Positions 54,593 to 64,000 of a DNA stretch of 64,000 nucleotides are shown here, in pieces. The notes beneath the pieces are model-generated. The model did no database searches and was not told the DNA's origin. It saw only the letters and a list, made by a program, of their open reading frames with translations. The position numbers were made by a program, and so were the translations under genes. Positions within the stretch are counted from its first letter, which is position 1. Each line of letters opens with the position of its first letter. This stretch comes from Phymatolithon calcareum (taxonomy: Eukaryota > Rhodophyta > Florideophyceae > Hapalidiales), in the NCBI GenBank assembly GCA_977006965.1, contig OZ345362.1, forward strand, positions 1,302,001-1,366,000, given 5' to 3'.

Positions 54593-55549
54593 AGTGTAGT
54601 ATCACAATTTGCAATAAACTATTGCGCTTTCTTGGTTAACGAACTCAATAGTGATTATAAACCGCGGTAAAAGTTCCCAAGCTTGCCCGGAGCAAAGAAT
54701 GATGAGCTCGCCCGTACCTTAGGCCCGGCACTGCCGGCAAATTCTGCTGGAGCGTAAACGCAAGGTAACCGTGGACCAATTTCTTTCGATCCCCGCAGGC
54801 CCCCTGCTACTGCTGGGCACTCCGTATAACGCAAGGGAAGATCAGGGTGCCATCGTTCCATCTCTACGTGTAACTTTCCGACCGACAATAATGCAGTGCT
54901 ACGAATATTCTAAGTTGCGGGACACTACTTTTACGTACTTGCGGAACCAAGTTCTGGTTCTCAAACAAGGGGATACGAAAGACTCACCTTCCAAGTCTCA
55001 GATATTTCGCAAAGGAATGCAATCCCCAAAGTCAGGGTCAAAAACGAGACCGGATTTTTCGTCTAATGCTATGCATGGAAGACCTTCTGGATGCTAGAAA
55101 GGAGTCCTGGTCATCCGCGTACAACCTTAATCTGACGAGCTTTTCTTGTCGAGACCGCAATTATTTGTGCGATTCGGAACTTAAGCAAGGGATGCGAGAA
55201 GACATGAGAGGAGATATCGACATGAAACGGTGACTTCTGAACTGCACTAGAAACCGTATAACCGGATGACTCTCTCGAAATTTATCAGAAGATATGTGGA
55301 TGTGTGGTGCAAATGAGATTATGTAGCGTATTCAATTTACCTTCCATGTAATCTACATCAATTCCGGTAGGTTCTTGTGCTCCCCAAAACACTATAAAAG
55401 AGCCGGACTCATTCCAACGGTCAAGGTTCCTAGGCCTTGACCTGTTGAGGATCGTATGTAACTCCCAAGGGTCCCTTTGTTATCAAAGGACCACACAGTT
55501 TAATTGCGGTATACTATTCGTCCTTCGGCTCCAAAGGGTTTCTGCAAAG
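54593..55549. other. Probable 5' region of the Copia-type element
   Basis: No gene is supported. A TATA-like CACTATAAAAGAGCC at about 55391 and a repeated CAAAGGACCACACAGTT (55487, 55545) suggest an LTR or leader interrupted by the LINE at 55562. LTR ends could not be fixed. Confidence 0.35.
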
Positions 55550-55699
55550 GACCACACAGTTCTTTCTTTCTTTCTTTAATGCAGAATGCGTTAATTAACG
55601 CCAGAACTAACCCTAGATTAAGTTCTCATTGTTCAAATATATAAGTATCTCTACGGGTCTCTCCCTGCACAGATTTTCTACCGTTTTGTCTTGCACTCT

Positions 55700-56953
55700 T
55701 CAGATGAATTTTCCTCGAGAGGTAGTCCTCCCAGAAAAGTGTAGGATGAGGTGCTCCACTGTCTCCTTAACGCCATACGGGCACATCCTGCATACTGGGT
55801 CGTAGAGAAGCAGTTCATTCTCGCTGTGTCCATGGTGAAAGCTTGCCACAACAGGGCTGCAGTTCACTATGAGCTGGTGAAGTACCACCTCTGCACGTCT
55901 CTGCGAGATGTGCAGATCTTTCGGAAGCGTAGGAAGGGTCACTGGTTTGCTTCTACAGGGCGGCTTGATGATGGATCGTGCCGCTTCCAAAGTGAGAGGT
56001 ATCGCTTGATGCAACGCCAGACTCGATTCCGAAATTCCCGGTCGCGCAAGTTCATCAGCAGCCTCATTCTTCTCGACGCCGCAGTGACTCGGTATCCAAA
56101 CACACTCTATCTGAATCTCGCGTGAAAATAACCGTTCCATAACGTTCCATAGATTCCGGACCATGTCACCAAACATCCGCGGTCGTCCGTTGAGCGCGTC
56201 GATGCAGCTACGGCTGCCAGTGAACCATCTGATAGTGCTGCCGCGGGAAAGTTGCAGCCTTAACGTTGCTTGGAAGGCCTGTACGGCGGCAACTGCCTCC
56301 GCGTCAAACGAAGAGCCGACAGCCCCAAAGGCCAGCGCTTCTTCCATAACAGTTTTTTCGCCGCGCAAAATCAGAATCCCAGCTCCGCCGACCCGGAATG
56401 GAATTGTACGATACATGTCGAGTGTTTCACCGTCTTCGTCGCACCAGATAACGCGTTGATTCGAGGCGGTCAGCGTCGTGGAGTATGCATGCTCGTCTCC
56501 GTCGTCGTAGGCCAAGAGGATGTCCGGGAGCCTGCCGTGTCGAGACTCAAAACGTTTCGCTGCTTCGTGGTTCTCGTATTGAGAGGGACTGACTTTTCTC
56601 AACGTCGCAGTATACCAACCTTCATCCCATTTCACGGAGACTCGTTCTCCATGATTTAGGTCGCAGAAAAATTCATGTGGTACTTTTCCGACACTTCTGT
56701 CCGTCCATATTTCGATTTCGGCTGTTTTTGGTGCCTTTCGCTCTAGAAGAAAAGATTCTGTCGCGGTAGGCTTCTCCTCTGGATCATCCTTCGCCGAAAC
56801 AGGAGTCGTGAAGGTTGAAAACCTGTTACATGAGCTGTCCTTCTGAACTGGTGGTTGGATCCAATTGCGGGGGAGCGCAAGGATATCTTTCTCCGCCAGA
56901 TTGTAGGTGCTCAAGTCTCTCCACGACCCTACGTTGCGTCTAGAGTTCAACAT
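55700..56953 (-). pseudogene. LINE RNase H interrupted by a Tudor-like insert
   Basis: This is an open frame of 417 codons. Residues 83-88 (WTDRSV) are the first RNase H strand. Residues 91-187 are foreign to RNase H: GERVSVKWDEGWYTATLRKV...DILLAYDDGDEHAYSTTL looks like a Tudor/SH3-like barrel that binds methylated residues. RNase H resumes at VGGAGILIL (188-196) with AEAVAAVQ (Glu219), FTGSRSCIDAL (the catalytic Asp is Gly246 here) and IPSHCGVEKNEAADELA. The end, CRMCPYGVKETVEHLILHFSG, is a zinc knuckle with its last Cys changed to Phe. The insert keeps frame, so it is probably part of the element family. The copy itself is inactive by truncation. Confidence 0.65.
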
Positions 56954-57498
56954 ATTGTCTGGCTTGTGCGAGCCACAGGAGTGTCCGGTAGAAGTCGAAG
57001 TGCTTTGTCCATGACAAGAGTAGCTTGCATCTCTCCAATAGCTCGCAGGCTACGCATCCCAGTCAGTGACCGGAGCTTGGCAATTGTCGTAGCTTTCAAA
57101 CATCCGCCAGCCGCTCGAGCGGCTTCGTTTCGAGCGACTTCCACTTGCTTGATGTGGACGTCGAAGTCGTGTACAACGAAAGCTGATGCACAGTATAGCG
57201 CAGTTGGCTCGCAGTAGCTCTTACGGAAGCTTCCATCCTTGATGATTCCGCGACCCAAGATATTCCGCCGAGCGCTCGGATGAGACGGGACTTGGACCGG
57301 AGTTTCTGGCTCACTTCCCGGCAATGAAATTTGAAGTTCAGTCGTTGGTCGAAATGAACTCCGAGGAACTGGTATGCCCCAACTGCGTCTATTGCCTTGC
57401 CATCGATATTGACTTCAACGTCAATAATTTCCTGCAGTGAGCGTCCGCCTGCAGCAAATCCTAGCACCTTGCATTTCGGAGCGTTCACCTTGATTCGA
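56947..57498 (-). pseudogene. LINE reverse transcriptase, C-terminal part
   Basis: Two frames overlap here. The upstream one (57498-57100) reads NAPKCKVLGFAAGG...VDAVGAYQFLGVHFDQRLNF...REVSQKLRSKSRLIRALGG, the thumb region of LINE RTs. The downstream one (57324-56947) continues TALYCASAF...RNEAARAAGGCLKATTIAKLRSLTGMRSL. A frameshift lies near 57240-57320. The catalytic palm is absent. Confidence 0.7.
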
Positions 57499-57598
57499 GA
57501 CCACACAGTTGAAGAGCGTAAACTAAGCTTTACGACACTTATAAGTACGCGTAGGTTTGGTGTTTGGAACCTCAAGACTCTCAAGATCGTTATTCAAG

Positions 57599-59165
57599 AT
57601 GGGATTGACTGCCGAACAGAAATCAAACCTGTTACAAGCAATCTACAACCGAATTCGTTACGCATCGCTCGGTGAAGATTCAGAAAAATTGACAAGTGCC
57701 TATTCAAAACTGCAGTCAGTTGTCGAGGACGACTGTATTGCCGAAACAGAAGACTATCTCGAACTTCTGACAGAGCTTTTCCCACCAGAAGAGCAATTCA
57801 GCTATGCTATTATACAACGCGAAGGAAAGACGTTTCAACTTTTACTTCGACGAGTCTTGCTACAAGCGGGTATCGTTATTGAAAGATCTCGTCTTACTCC
57901 TACACCGATACGAGTGGCAGAAGCATTATACATTCCTCCTAATTTTCATTCACTAACCGAAAGTGATCAAAAGAAATGCCTGGACAATGTTGAAATTGCC
58001 AAAGATTTGTATAAGTATTTGCCGAAAGAGAAGACTATCTCGAACTTCTGACCGAGCTTTTCCCACCAGAAGAGATATTCAGATATGCTATTATACAACG
58101 CGAAGGAAAGACGTTGCACCTTTTACTTCGACGAGTCTTGCTACAAGCGGGTATCGTTATTGAAAGATCTCGTCATACTCCTACACCGATACGAGTGGCA
58201 GAAGCGTTATACATTCCTCCTAATTTTCATTCACTAACCGAAAGTGATCAAAAGAAATGCCTGGACAATGTTGAAATTGCCAAAGATTTGTATAAGAATA
58301 TGTCGGTTTCTCGGTCTCCCCGTTTTCACTCTGGCAACGTTGAACTCGAATCGCGTTCTTACAGGGCCTCAGGAGTGAAGAAGGAGCTGGTATTTTCAGA
58401 AAACGTCTCACAAGGACGTAATCAAGTCCAAACAGAACGCCAAAATGCCATTTTCAGACAAGAAATAGGCAATGAGGACCGTGACGACCAAGAACTGAAG
58501 TGGACATGATGGCTGCAGCATTAGACCTACGTCGCCGCAGAGGTATTGATGAATCGGCACGTACAGATGATCAAGATTCATCTGGTCCTATCATCAACGT
58601 TATGACTACGAACAATACCCGACAAAAGGCATCCTTCATATCGACTTTAATGAAGCGAAATGAAAAAAGTTGCAATATTTTTTCTGGGACTGACCACAGA
58701 TCGTGGAATAGTCATGTCAAGAAATTTGTTTCGCTCGCAAATTCTCATGATGTAACCTTAGATGACGTTCTCCACGAACTAGTTCAGTCGACTCTCGGAC
58801 CAAGACCTGAGATGTGCTGGACCAGATACAACGAAAAAGAAGGTGCGAATTGAAAGGGATATCTGGAAATGATGCAGAAGACGTACAACTCAGCAATCAC
58901 GCATGCTCGCACGCGCGATGCTTTGAGACCTGTATCACTCATTTCAGAGTTACTGAAACCAGATGAAGGAGACAGAGATGCAAGGAACAGTCGAGCCGTG
59001 ACTCGAATTGTGAATGCAATTCTAAACCCTGCGAAAAATCTTCCTGCTGAGGAGCGCTCGGAGGTTCAGATGCTTGAGATGCTTCGACATTCTGTTCAAG
59101 GAGTGGAGTTCACAAAGTCTGCTCAACTGGACTCTCGCAAAGAAACAAGCTCTTCCTTTGACTAA
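57599..59165 (+). pseudogene. Copia-type gag with internal duplication
   Basis: The ATG at 57599 (MGLTAEQKSNLLQAIYNRIRY...) opens the gag. A 281-bp tandem duplication at 57741-58302 shifts the frame, so the product would stop at about 58049. Coding resumes at 58114-58509 and, in other frames, at 58500-58853 and 58869-59163 (RHSVQGVEFTKSAQLDS). A knuckle-like CHECQ...H...C is further on at about 59430-59478, with further frame changes between. Gag would form the particle. This one cannot. Confidence 0.6.
57741..58302 (+). repeat. 281-bp tandem duplication
   Basis: Units 57741-58021 and 58022-58302 start CCGAAACAGAAGACTATC and CCGAAAGAGAAGACTATC and stay almost identical to AAAGATTTGTATAAG. 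The length is not a multiple of three, so the duplication itself breaks the gag frame. High identity implies it is younger than most other lesions here. Confidence 0.85.
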
Positions 59166-59699
59166 CTGTCCCAGAGTATTCAAACGGCTGCTAAAATTCA
59201 AGACAGTCTCGTGTACACTCATGCTAAATCGAATCTCAGCTTTCCTGTGGGAGTCAACCATACGAGGATTGATTGTTCTCCCGATTATGCTACAGTTTTG
59301 GAACAGCTGAACGATCAGTTCGATATTCACTACACTGATCGGAGATTTGGACGCGTGCCGTGCCGAAGGCATGCGAATTGTGGTGACAACAGACGTCGGA
59401 ATGGATCCACAAAAGGCAAAACTATTCAGTGCCATGAATGTCAATCTTTTAAGCATCTCAAATTTCATAGGGAATGTCCCGAGGAGATCAAAAGGCGCAA
59501 ATCTGGAGGTGCAACATTATCAGGAGTGCGCAAGCAGCTACAAAAAGGTATATCGTGTGCTCATGTGCTCGAATATCTATTTATTGCACTTGACAATGCC
59601 ACAGAAGAAACTCTTGATCACGGTGAAGATTCTACTGTCTCGCAAACAATTCCGGTCAATTTCAACATGAATGCACAATTTGCGAATAAACTAATCTCA

Positions 59700-60945
59700 A
59701 AAATGATGAAGATATTCGAATCAACATGGTTGTGCACAAAGATTGGATGCTACATATGCAACGTGACCGAGGCCATCTCTGTGTTCGGTGGCTATCTGAC
59801 GTTAGATACACACAAGAACAATTGCAAAAACTCCAGAAGCACTATCATCACACATCGGCATCAAAGCTGTATGCTTTGTTGAAACGAGTCAATCCAGATC
59901 ATCTTCCCAAAACAACACTGCATACCTTGAAGTAAATTCAGCCCAAATGTGATCCTTGCCAAATCATTTACAAGAAGCAAATCCGTTTTCAAGTTGGATC
60001 TGCTAACTGGGAAGATAGTGTATTTAACAGAGATATTGCTATGGATCTATTCTCAATCAACAAGCAGAAAGTTCTACATGTGGTCGACAATTCCAGGCAT
60101 ATTGGGCAGCGACATTTCTTGATGGAGAAGATGTTCAAAGTGTTTGGAATGCTTTACTAAAGTGCTGTGTCCTAGTCTACGCAGGACAGCCTGATGTATA
60201 CTTTTGTGATCAGGGCTCTGTTTTCACATCAGAGGACTAGAAAGCACTATCAGAAGAGAACGGGGTCATACTGAAGTTCTTTGAAGTACAACATCTCAAT
60301 GGTATCAGCATCTGCGAGCGATACCATGCTCCTCTGAGAAATATTTTCAGAAAAGTGGAGATCGAATGCCCGAACATGAACAAAGAGCTGATTCTACAAA
60401 CAGCTGTGAAGGGCATGAATGATACACTTGGGCCGGAAGGCACAGTTCCTTCAATGACTGTGTTCGGAATAATTCCTCGATATGTACCTGCCGGTAAAAC
60501 CGGAGAATTTCCTGTCTAGTCCGAAAGAACTCGTGATATCATCGCTGCCAGGGAAGAGTTTTTCCGGATCACAAATAAGCTTCGCATAACACGTGCGTTA
60601 AAAGCTAAGATTCCACAAGCTGCCGACATCATCTACAAGGTCGGAGACATGGTGCGCGTTTATCGAGAAGAGCAGAAAAGTTATTCTGAGCCCGTTCCTA
60701 TTGTGTCGATACACGATAACGAGCGCATGGTTACAGTTGAAATGAAGGATGGACTAATTCAAATGTACTCCGCTACTCAGATCAAACCATACCATGGTCC
60801 TGCAGTCGAGGCTTCGGACATGGTGAAGAAAATCGATAACGCGATGGGTCCGTGGCGACGTGACTATGTTCGACCAAAGGAATGGGCCGTAAATGTCACT
60901 GAGTACATAAAAAACGTAATTCGCGAGCTAATTATCCAAAAATGA
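59700..60945 (+). pseudogene. Copia-type integrase, broken
   Basis: The zinc-binding HHCC part is seen as YHHTSASKLYALLKRVNPDH...IQPKCDPCQ (about 59838-59970, with a stop before IQPK). The core follows: AMDLFS...VLHVVDNS (first Asp, about 60043), then after frame changes PDVYFCDQGSVF (second Asp, about 60192-60227), and HLNGISICERYHAPLR where the third acidic residue is expected. A C-terminal part at 60649-60945 (VGDMVRVYREEQKSYSEPVPIVSI) is SH3-like. Stops near 60160, 60240 and 60520 kill it. Confidence 0.65.
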
Positions 60946-61394
60946 AAGAAGCTATAAGAAAAGAAATCGATGGGCTGACCGCACGAGTAACATTCAAAAT
61001 TGTTCTTGAAGAAGAGGTACCAAGTAATGCCAACGTTCCTGGAGGCAGATTTATCTTGTCTATCAAAGATTCAAATACTAATGAGGAGCGATAAAAGGTT
61101 AGATTTGTTATTGGAGGTCACAGGGATAAGGAAAATGCAAGCTTCCCCAAACATTAGTCAAGACTCTGCTCGTCTACTGCTTGCAATCGCTTCCATAATG
61201 GGATTTGAGATATGAACGGAAGATATATCACAAGCATATCTTCAGTCGACCACACCCGTTATGAGAGAAATCTAACTGAACCCATCGAAAGAGTTCTGTT
61301 TGAAACCGAAGCAGCTTTTCCAGCTCATAAAGCCTTTGTATGGATTGTCGGACTCAGGGGACAGATGGCATCACACCCTAAAGCAGCACCATCT
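60946..61394 (+). pseudogene. Copia-type RT, N-terminal half
   Basis: Pieces read PGGRFILSIKDSNTNEER, KVRFVIGGHRDKENASFPNISQDSARLLLAIASIMGF, DISQAYLQSTTPVMREI, and LFQLIKPLYGLSDSGDRWHHTLKQH. They follow the Copia RT order (KARLV...G, the DV.xAYL block with the Asp, and the KPLYGL..S...W block). Frameshifts and stops occur near 60943, 61094 and 61215. The frame is cut by the LINE that starts at about 61395. Confidence 0.65.
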
Positions 61395-62740
61395 GAACGA
61401 GCTCTCTTGGTCCCGCTGCACAAGAAAGGAGACCATGACGTTTCAAAACATTTCCGACCCATATCCGTACTGAGTCAGGTCAGAAAGGTAGTTGAATCTG
61501 CAAGTGATATTATGTTCCGTCAAAGATACAAAAAGCGCAACATCCAGCTGGGATTTCAAAAAGGGAAGAGTACGGAGCTCGCAATCTTGAGGGCTCTGGA
61601 CCTACAAAAGCGAGGGCAGCGATGCATCGCAGTATTGTACCTTAAGCCAGCGTGTGACACAGTGCCTAGACAACACCTGCAGGAGCGAATGAGAGGGCTT
61701 CTACCGCAAGAGCTATGCGTGATGATCGAACAATTCTTGATGCCTTCCTGGGAATCCACGGATGGTGAACCGCAGCAGAAGTGGTTCCTAATTGACAGAG
61801 GAGTACCTCAGGGGTCTCCGCTGAGTCCAAGTTTGTACAACCTTTTCATGGACAAATTCGACGAAAGAATAAGCCGAGTGCCACGAGAAGTTGCAGATGC
61901 AGCTGCAGTCCTCTTTGCGGACGACGTTCATCTATCGGAAAAGACACTAGCGGGGCTACAGAAACTGTTAAATATTGCATCGAAATGGGCCAGGGACAGG
62001 CAGATCGTTTAGAACACGAAAGCTGGGATGAACGAAGTACTTTTCTCGGAAGACAAAAGATCACCCATTTTCAAGCTTGCAGGAAAAACGTTGGCAAAGG
62101 TCAAAGAAGTCTCATACCTTAGCATCTCACTCAGTAGTGAGGGAGTTACAGACACAAAAATTCTTGAGCGCATCCGACGCGCCAAGATCGCGGTATACCC
62201 ACTGAGGTCCCTGGGTGTCTCGTTGCTAGCACTCAGCCACTTGAAAGCAGTGCAGACATACAAGGCGTTGATACAACCAAGATGGGAGTATGCAATGCAC
62301 CTGACGCCATGGACGCCGAGATTCCAGACAGCTATCGCAGAAGTGGAGAAAACATTTTTCACACAAGTATTCGGTCCAATATCGAAAAACCGCTATGTCA
62401 GACTCGCCTTCTTTGCCGAATTCACAACGCCGAAAACAGGAGACTCGTTCTAGCACTCAAAATGCTGGAACGAGCCAGCTCAAAGAAAAGGAGCCTTCTG
62501 GCAGTCCCAATCGAGGAAAGAGATGTGGATGAACTACAATGGGTTAGTCGAGACATATCGGCAATGCTACAGTACGATCTATTCGAGACGGCACTGACTT
62601 TTCTCAAACAGGGAGGTGCAGAAAAATCGTTGAGGACCTTGCTCTTCAAAGACGAAGGAGATGTCTCGGAGTCCAGCAGAAATAGAAAAATTCCCTACGA
62701 TCTGCCCGGGTCCACTCCGGCGATTATCACACTCCCGTAA
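61395..62740 (+). pseudogene. LINE reverse transcriptase ORF, broken
   Basis: Motifs in order: LVPLHKKGDHDVSKHFRPISVLSQVRKVVE (fingers), GFQKGKSTELAI, VLYLKPACDTVPRQ (usually DLKxAYD, so a catalytic-region Asp is lost), DRGVPQGSPLSPSLYNLFMD, and AVLFADDVHL (catalytic FADD). A TAG at 62010-62012 interrupts. The same frame goes on through the thumb (KTLAKVKEVSYLSISLSSEGV). A frameshift near 62380-62400 leads to NRRLVLALKMLERASSKKRS...ELQWVSRDISAML and a stop at 62740. There is no RNase H or endonuclease in the preserved part. Confidence 0.8.
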
Positions 62741-63181
62741 ACGCGGCACCGCCAGTGAGCGGTAAAGCGGGCATTCTGTCGGTTCCCGCCAATTAGCACG
62801 TCACTTCTCACAGACAAGTTCGGTGATACTGTTCCAATTCTCATGACCAACCTGGAAGAACACCTCGGAAGATATCAACTGAACAAAAAGGAGATTGATA
62901 TCACTGCAAAAGCTCTAGACAAGCTACTCTTCTTTACTATCGTCTTTTACGACGATATTGAATAGACAAGGAGCCAATTGAGGAAATATGATCAGTGGAC
63001 CCCAAGCTTTTCCCTCTACACTTTTGCGGGAAGATTTTTTGCAGCTAGGGCTACGACGTTAATCCGGGTTACAAGTATTTGAATATATGATCGAAGCTGC
63101 AACGTAGCTGCTGAAACACATCTCCCTTGCAGTCTCATGAGTGTTACTGAGGGGGTTTAATAAATTCCAAATTCAAAAAAA
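62741..63181 (+). other. 3' UTR of the LINE
   Basis: This is non-coding sequence between the ORF end and the A run, with no recognised structure. It is the part a partner SINE would need to share, but the SINE at 48967 ends differently. Confidence 0.45.
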
Positions 63182-63971
63182 ACTGACGGAGATTTAAGCT
63201 TGTACTGCAAGCATATCGGAAAACTCCTTAGTGGTATGTCCGGAGTGTATGTGGACGATTTATTGCAAACTGGTGATGAAGCTTTTCAACGCTGGACTGA
63301 AAAAACCGCTTCTCGATTTGATTCAACTCCTCGAAAATACAAGAATGTGACGTTTGCTGGTATGGAGTTCTTACAAAATGACACGAAGGAAGAAGTGAGA
63401 TTTTCTATGAATCGGTACATTAGAAGGCTTTCTATAGTCCCAGTACCTTGCATGTTTGCGGAATATACTTCTCAAAGGGCTCAGTTGCTCAGGACGATAT
63501 ATTTTCGACTTGATGTAAGCTACTCTGTTGCTCAAGCAACCCAAGTGACGGAAAAGTTTTGGATCGCGTGAGAGGTGGAAAGCAAGTCAGTAAGATCACA
63601 AAGCACCTGAAAAAGCATAAGCTGGAAATCATTTTTCCTAAGTTGGATCGAATAAGTCTTCACATCCGGGCTTATGTGATGCCAGTCACGCCAACAACCG
63701 AGATCTGTCGTCCCAGCTGGGCATTGTAATTACTTTCTGCGATATGGAAAATAGATGTTCTATTATATCCTATCGCTCATACAAATGCAAACGGATTACA
63801 AGGTCTGCAATTGCGTCCGAATGCAGGCTCTAGCAGATTGCTTCGGTCTTTCCATGATGATGAAGCATGTCTTGGAGACGCTTTTCAATCAAGTTATTCC
63901 GATACAGATGCCTACGGACAGTAAGTCATTTTTCGACGTTATAGTTAAGTCCAGTCGTACCGCTGAACGAA
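63182..63971 (+). pseudogene. Copia-type RT C-terminal half and RNase H start
   Basis: The frame 63200-63571 has LSGMSGVYVDDLLQTGDEAF, the YVDDLL catalytic box of Copia RT, then FAGMEF and SYSVAQATQ. A stop at 63569 and frame changes follow. Beyond about 63760, SYKCKRITRSAIASEC resembles the RNase H start of Copia elements. The gene leaves the window at 63971. Confidence 0.65.
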
Positions 63972-64000
63972 GGCTAATGATTGACATTGTAGCTTGCAGA

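Larger units (their letters stand above)
55562..57498 (-). mobile_element. 5'-truncated LINE with TTTC/GAAA tail
   Basis: Minus-strand LINE: the RT C-terminal part near 57.4 kb, then RNase H and a zinc-knuckle end near 55.7 kb, finishing in a (GAAA)n tail at 55562-55577. GACCACACAGTT flanks both ends (55550-55561 and 57499-57510), a 12-bp target duplication. The 5' end including the RT catalytic core is missing, the usual result of incomplete target-primed reverse transcription. It landed between the leader and gag of the Copia-type element. Confidence 0.85.
61395..63181 (+). mobile_element. LINE inserted in the Copia-type RT
   Basis: A plus-strand LINE, 5'-truncated at a point inside its RT (first recognisable residues LLVPLHKKGDH). 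It ends in a 3' UTR and a short A run (AATTCAAAAAAAA at 63169-63181). After the A run the Copia RT resumes with DGDLSLYCK. No clear target duplication is visible. The joint shares only CTGAC-like microhomology with the target. It is probably the same family as the fragments at 50.5-51.3 kb. Confidence 0.7.
57599..63971 (+). mobile_element. Copia-type retrotransposon, decayed, running off the window
   Basis: The domain order gag, integrase, RT, RNase H is that of Ty1/Copia. Every part is broken by stops or frameshifts. A LINE interrupts the RT (about 61395-63181). RNase H-like sequence (RITRSAIASE, about 63796-63830) lies close to the window end, so the 3' part and LTR are outside. Confidence 0.75.

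Noticed and set aside
54771-55097. 108-codon plus-strand frame
   Set aside because: No motif. It lies in the probable leader region of the Copia-type element and competes with an equally open antisense frame.

Overview
This is a eukaryotic window made almost entirely of transposable elements. No bacterial features are present. One gene has a clear spliceosomal intron (68 bp, GTAAGT...CAG), coding sequence is otherwise close to intron-free, and the elements are of classes found only in eukaryotic nuclear genomes (Ty3, Copia, LINE, tRNA-derived SINE, Harbinger, Plavaka/CMC-like, KDZ, MULE, hAT). The mix of KDZ with a Ulp1-type protease, Plavaka-like elements, a DUF6818/MYB-like protein and intron-poor genes would fit a multicellular red alga. 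That assignment is inference from family distribution as I remember it, and it is not proven here.

Layout. 1-3975: a decayed, 3'-truncated Ty3-like retrotransposon (gag, protease, RT, RNase H; integrase missing). 5361-6349: a broken unknown gene. 6433-7659: AT-rich palindromes and a small MITE. 8690-9907: the one convincing host-type gene, a predicted secreted calpain-family protease, with an LTR relic (10280-10664) upstream in the same orientation. 11473-32233: a four-element nest. 32288-33629: a MULE with long TIRs. 34084-35688: a non-autonomous hAT. 37.4-42.3 kb: a decayed second Plavaka-like element. 43.1-43.8 kb: tandem repeats. 44.2-45.1 kb: a gag-like remnant. 48967-49267: a tRNA-derived SINE. 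50304-51427: an element holding LINE pieces and a 45-bp foldback. 51.7-54.6 kb: an inverted-repeat complex containing a solo LTR. 55562-57498: a 5'-truncated LINE on the minus strand. 57.6 kb to the end: a decayed Copia-type element, itself split by another LINE (about 61395-63181).

The nest is the main result. Comparing copies inside the window shows that an internally deleted Harbinger-like element lying on the minus strand (outer ends 11473 and 32233) was hit twice. One hit is a longer Harbinger copy carrying transposase and MYB-like genes (11637-22224, target duplication AAT). That copy was then hit by a Plavaka-like element (15932-22148, target duplication AT). The second hit on the outer element is a KDZ element (23237-32026, target duplication of 8-10 bp). 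In each case the uninterrupted target can be read from the sister copy, so boundaries are set to within a few bases without any database.

The Plavaka-like and KDZ elements each keep long open frames for their transposase plus a second gene: a 638-residue protein of unknown function made by splicing, and a Ulp1/SENP-type cysteine protease with a complete H-D-Q-C site. The Harbinger copy has one stop codon in its transposase and a 7-bp tandem duplication that breaks the MYB-like gene. Most other elements are visibly dead.
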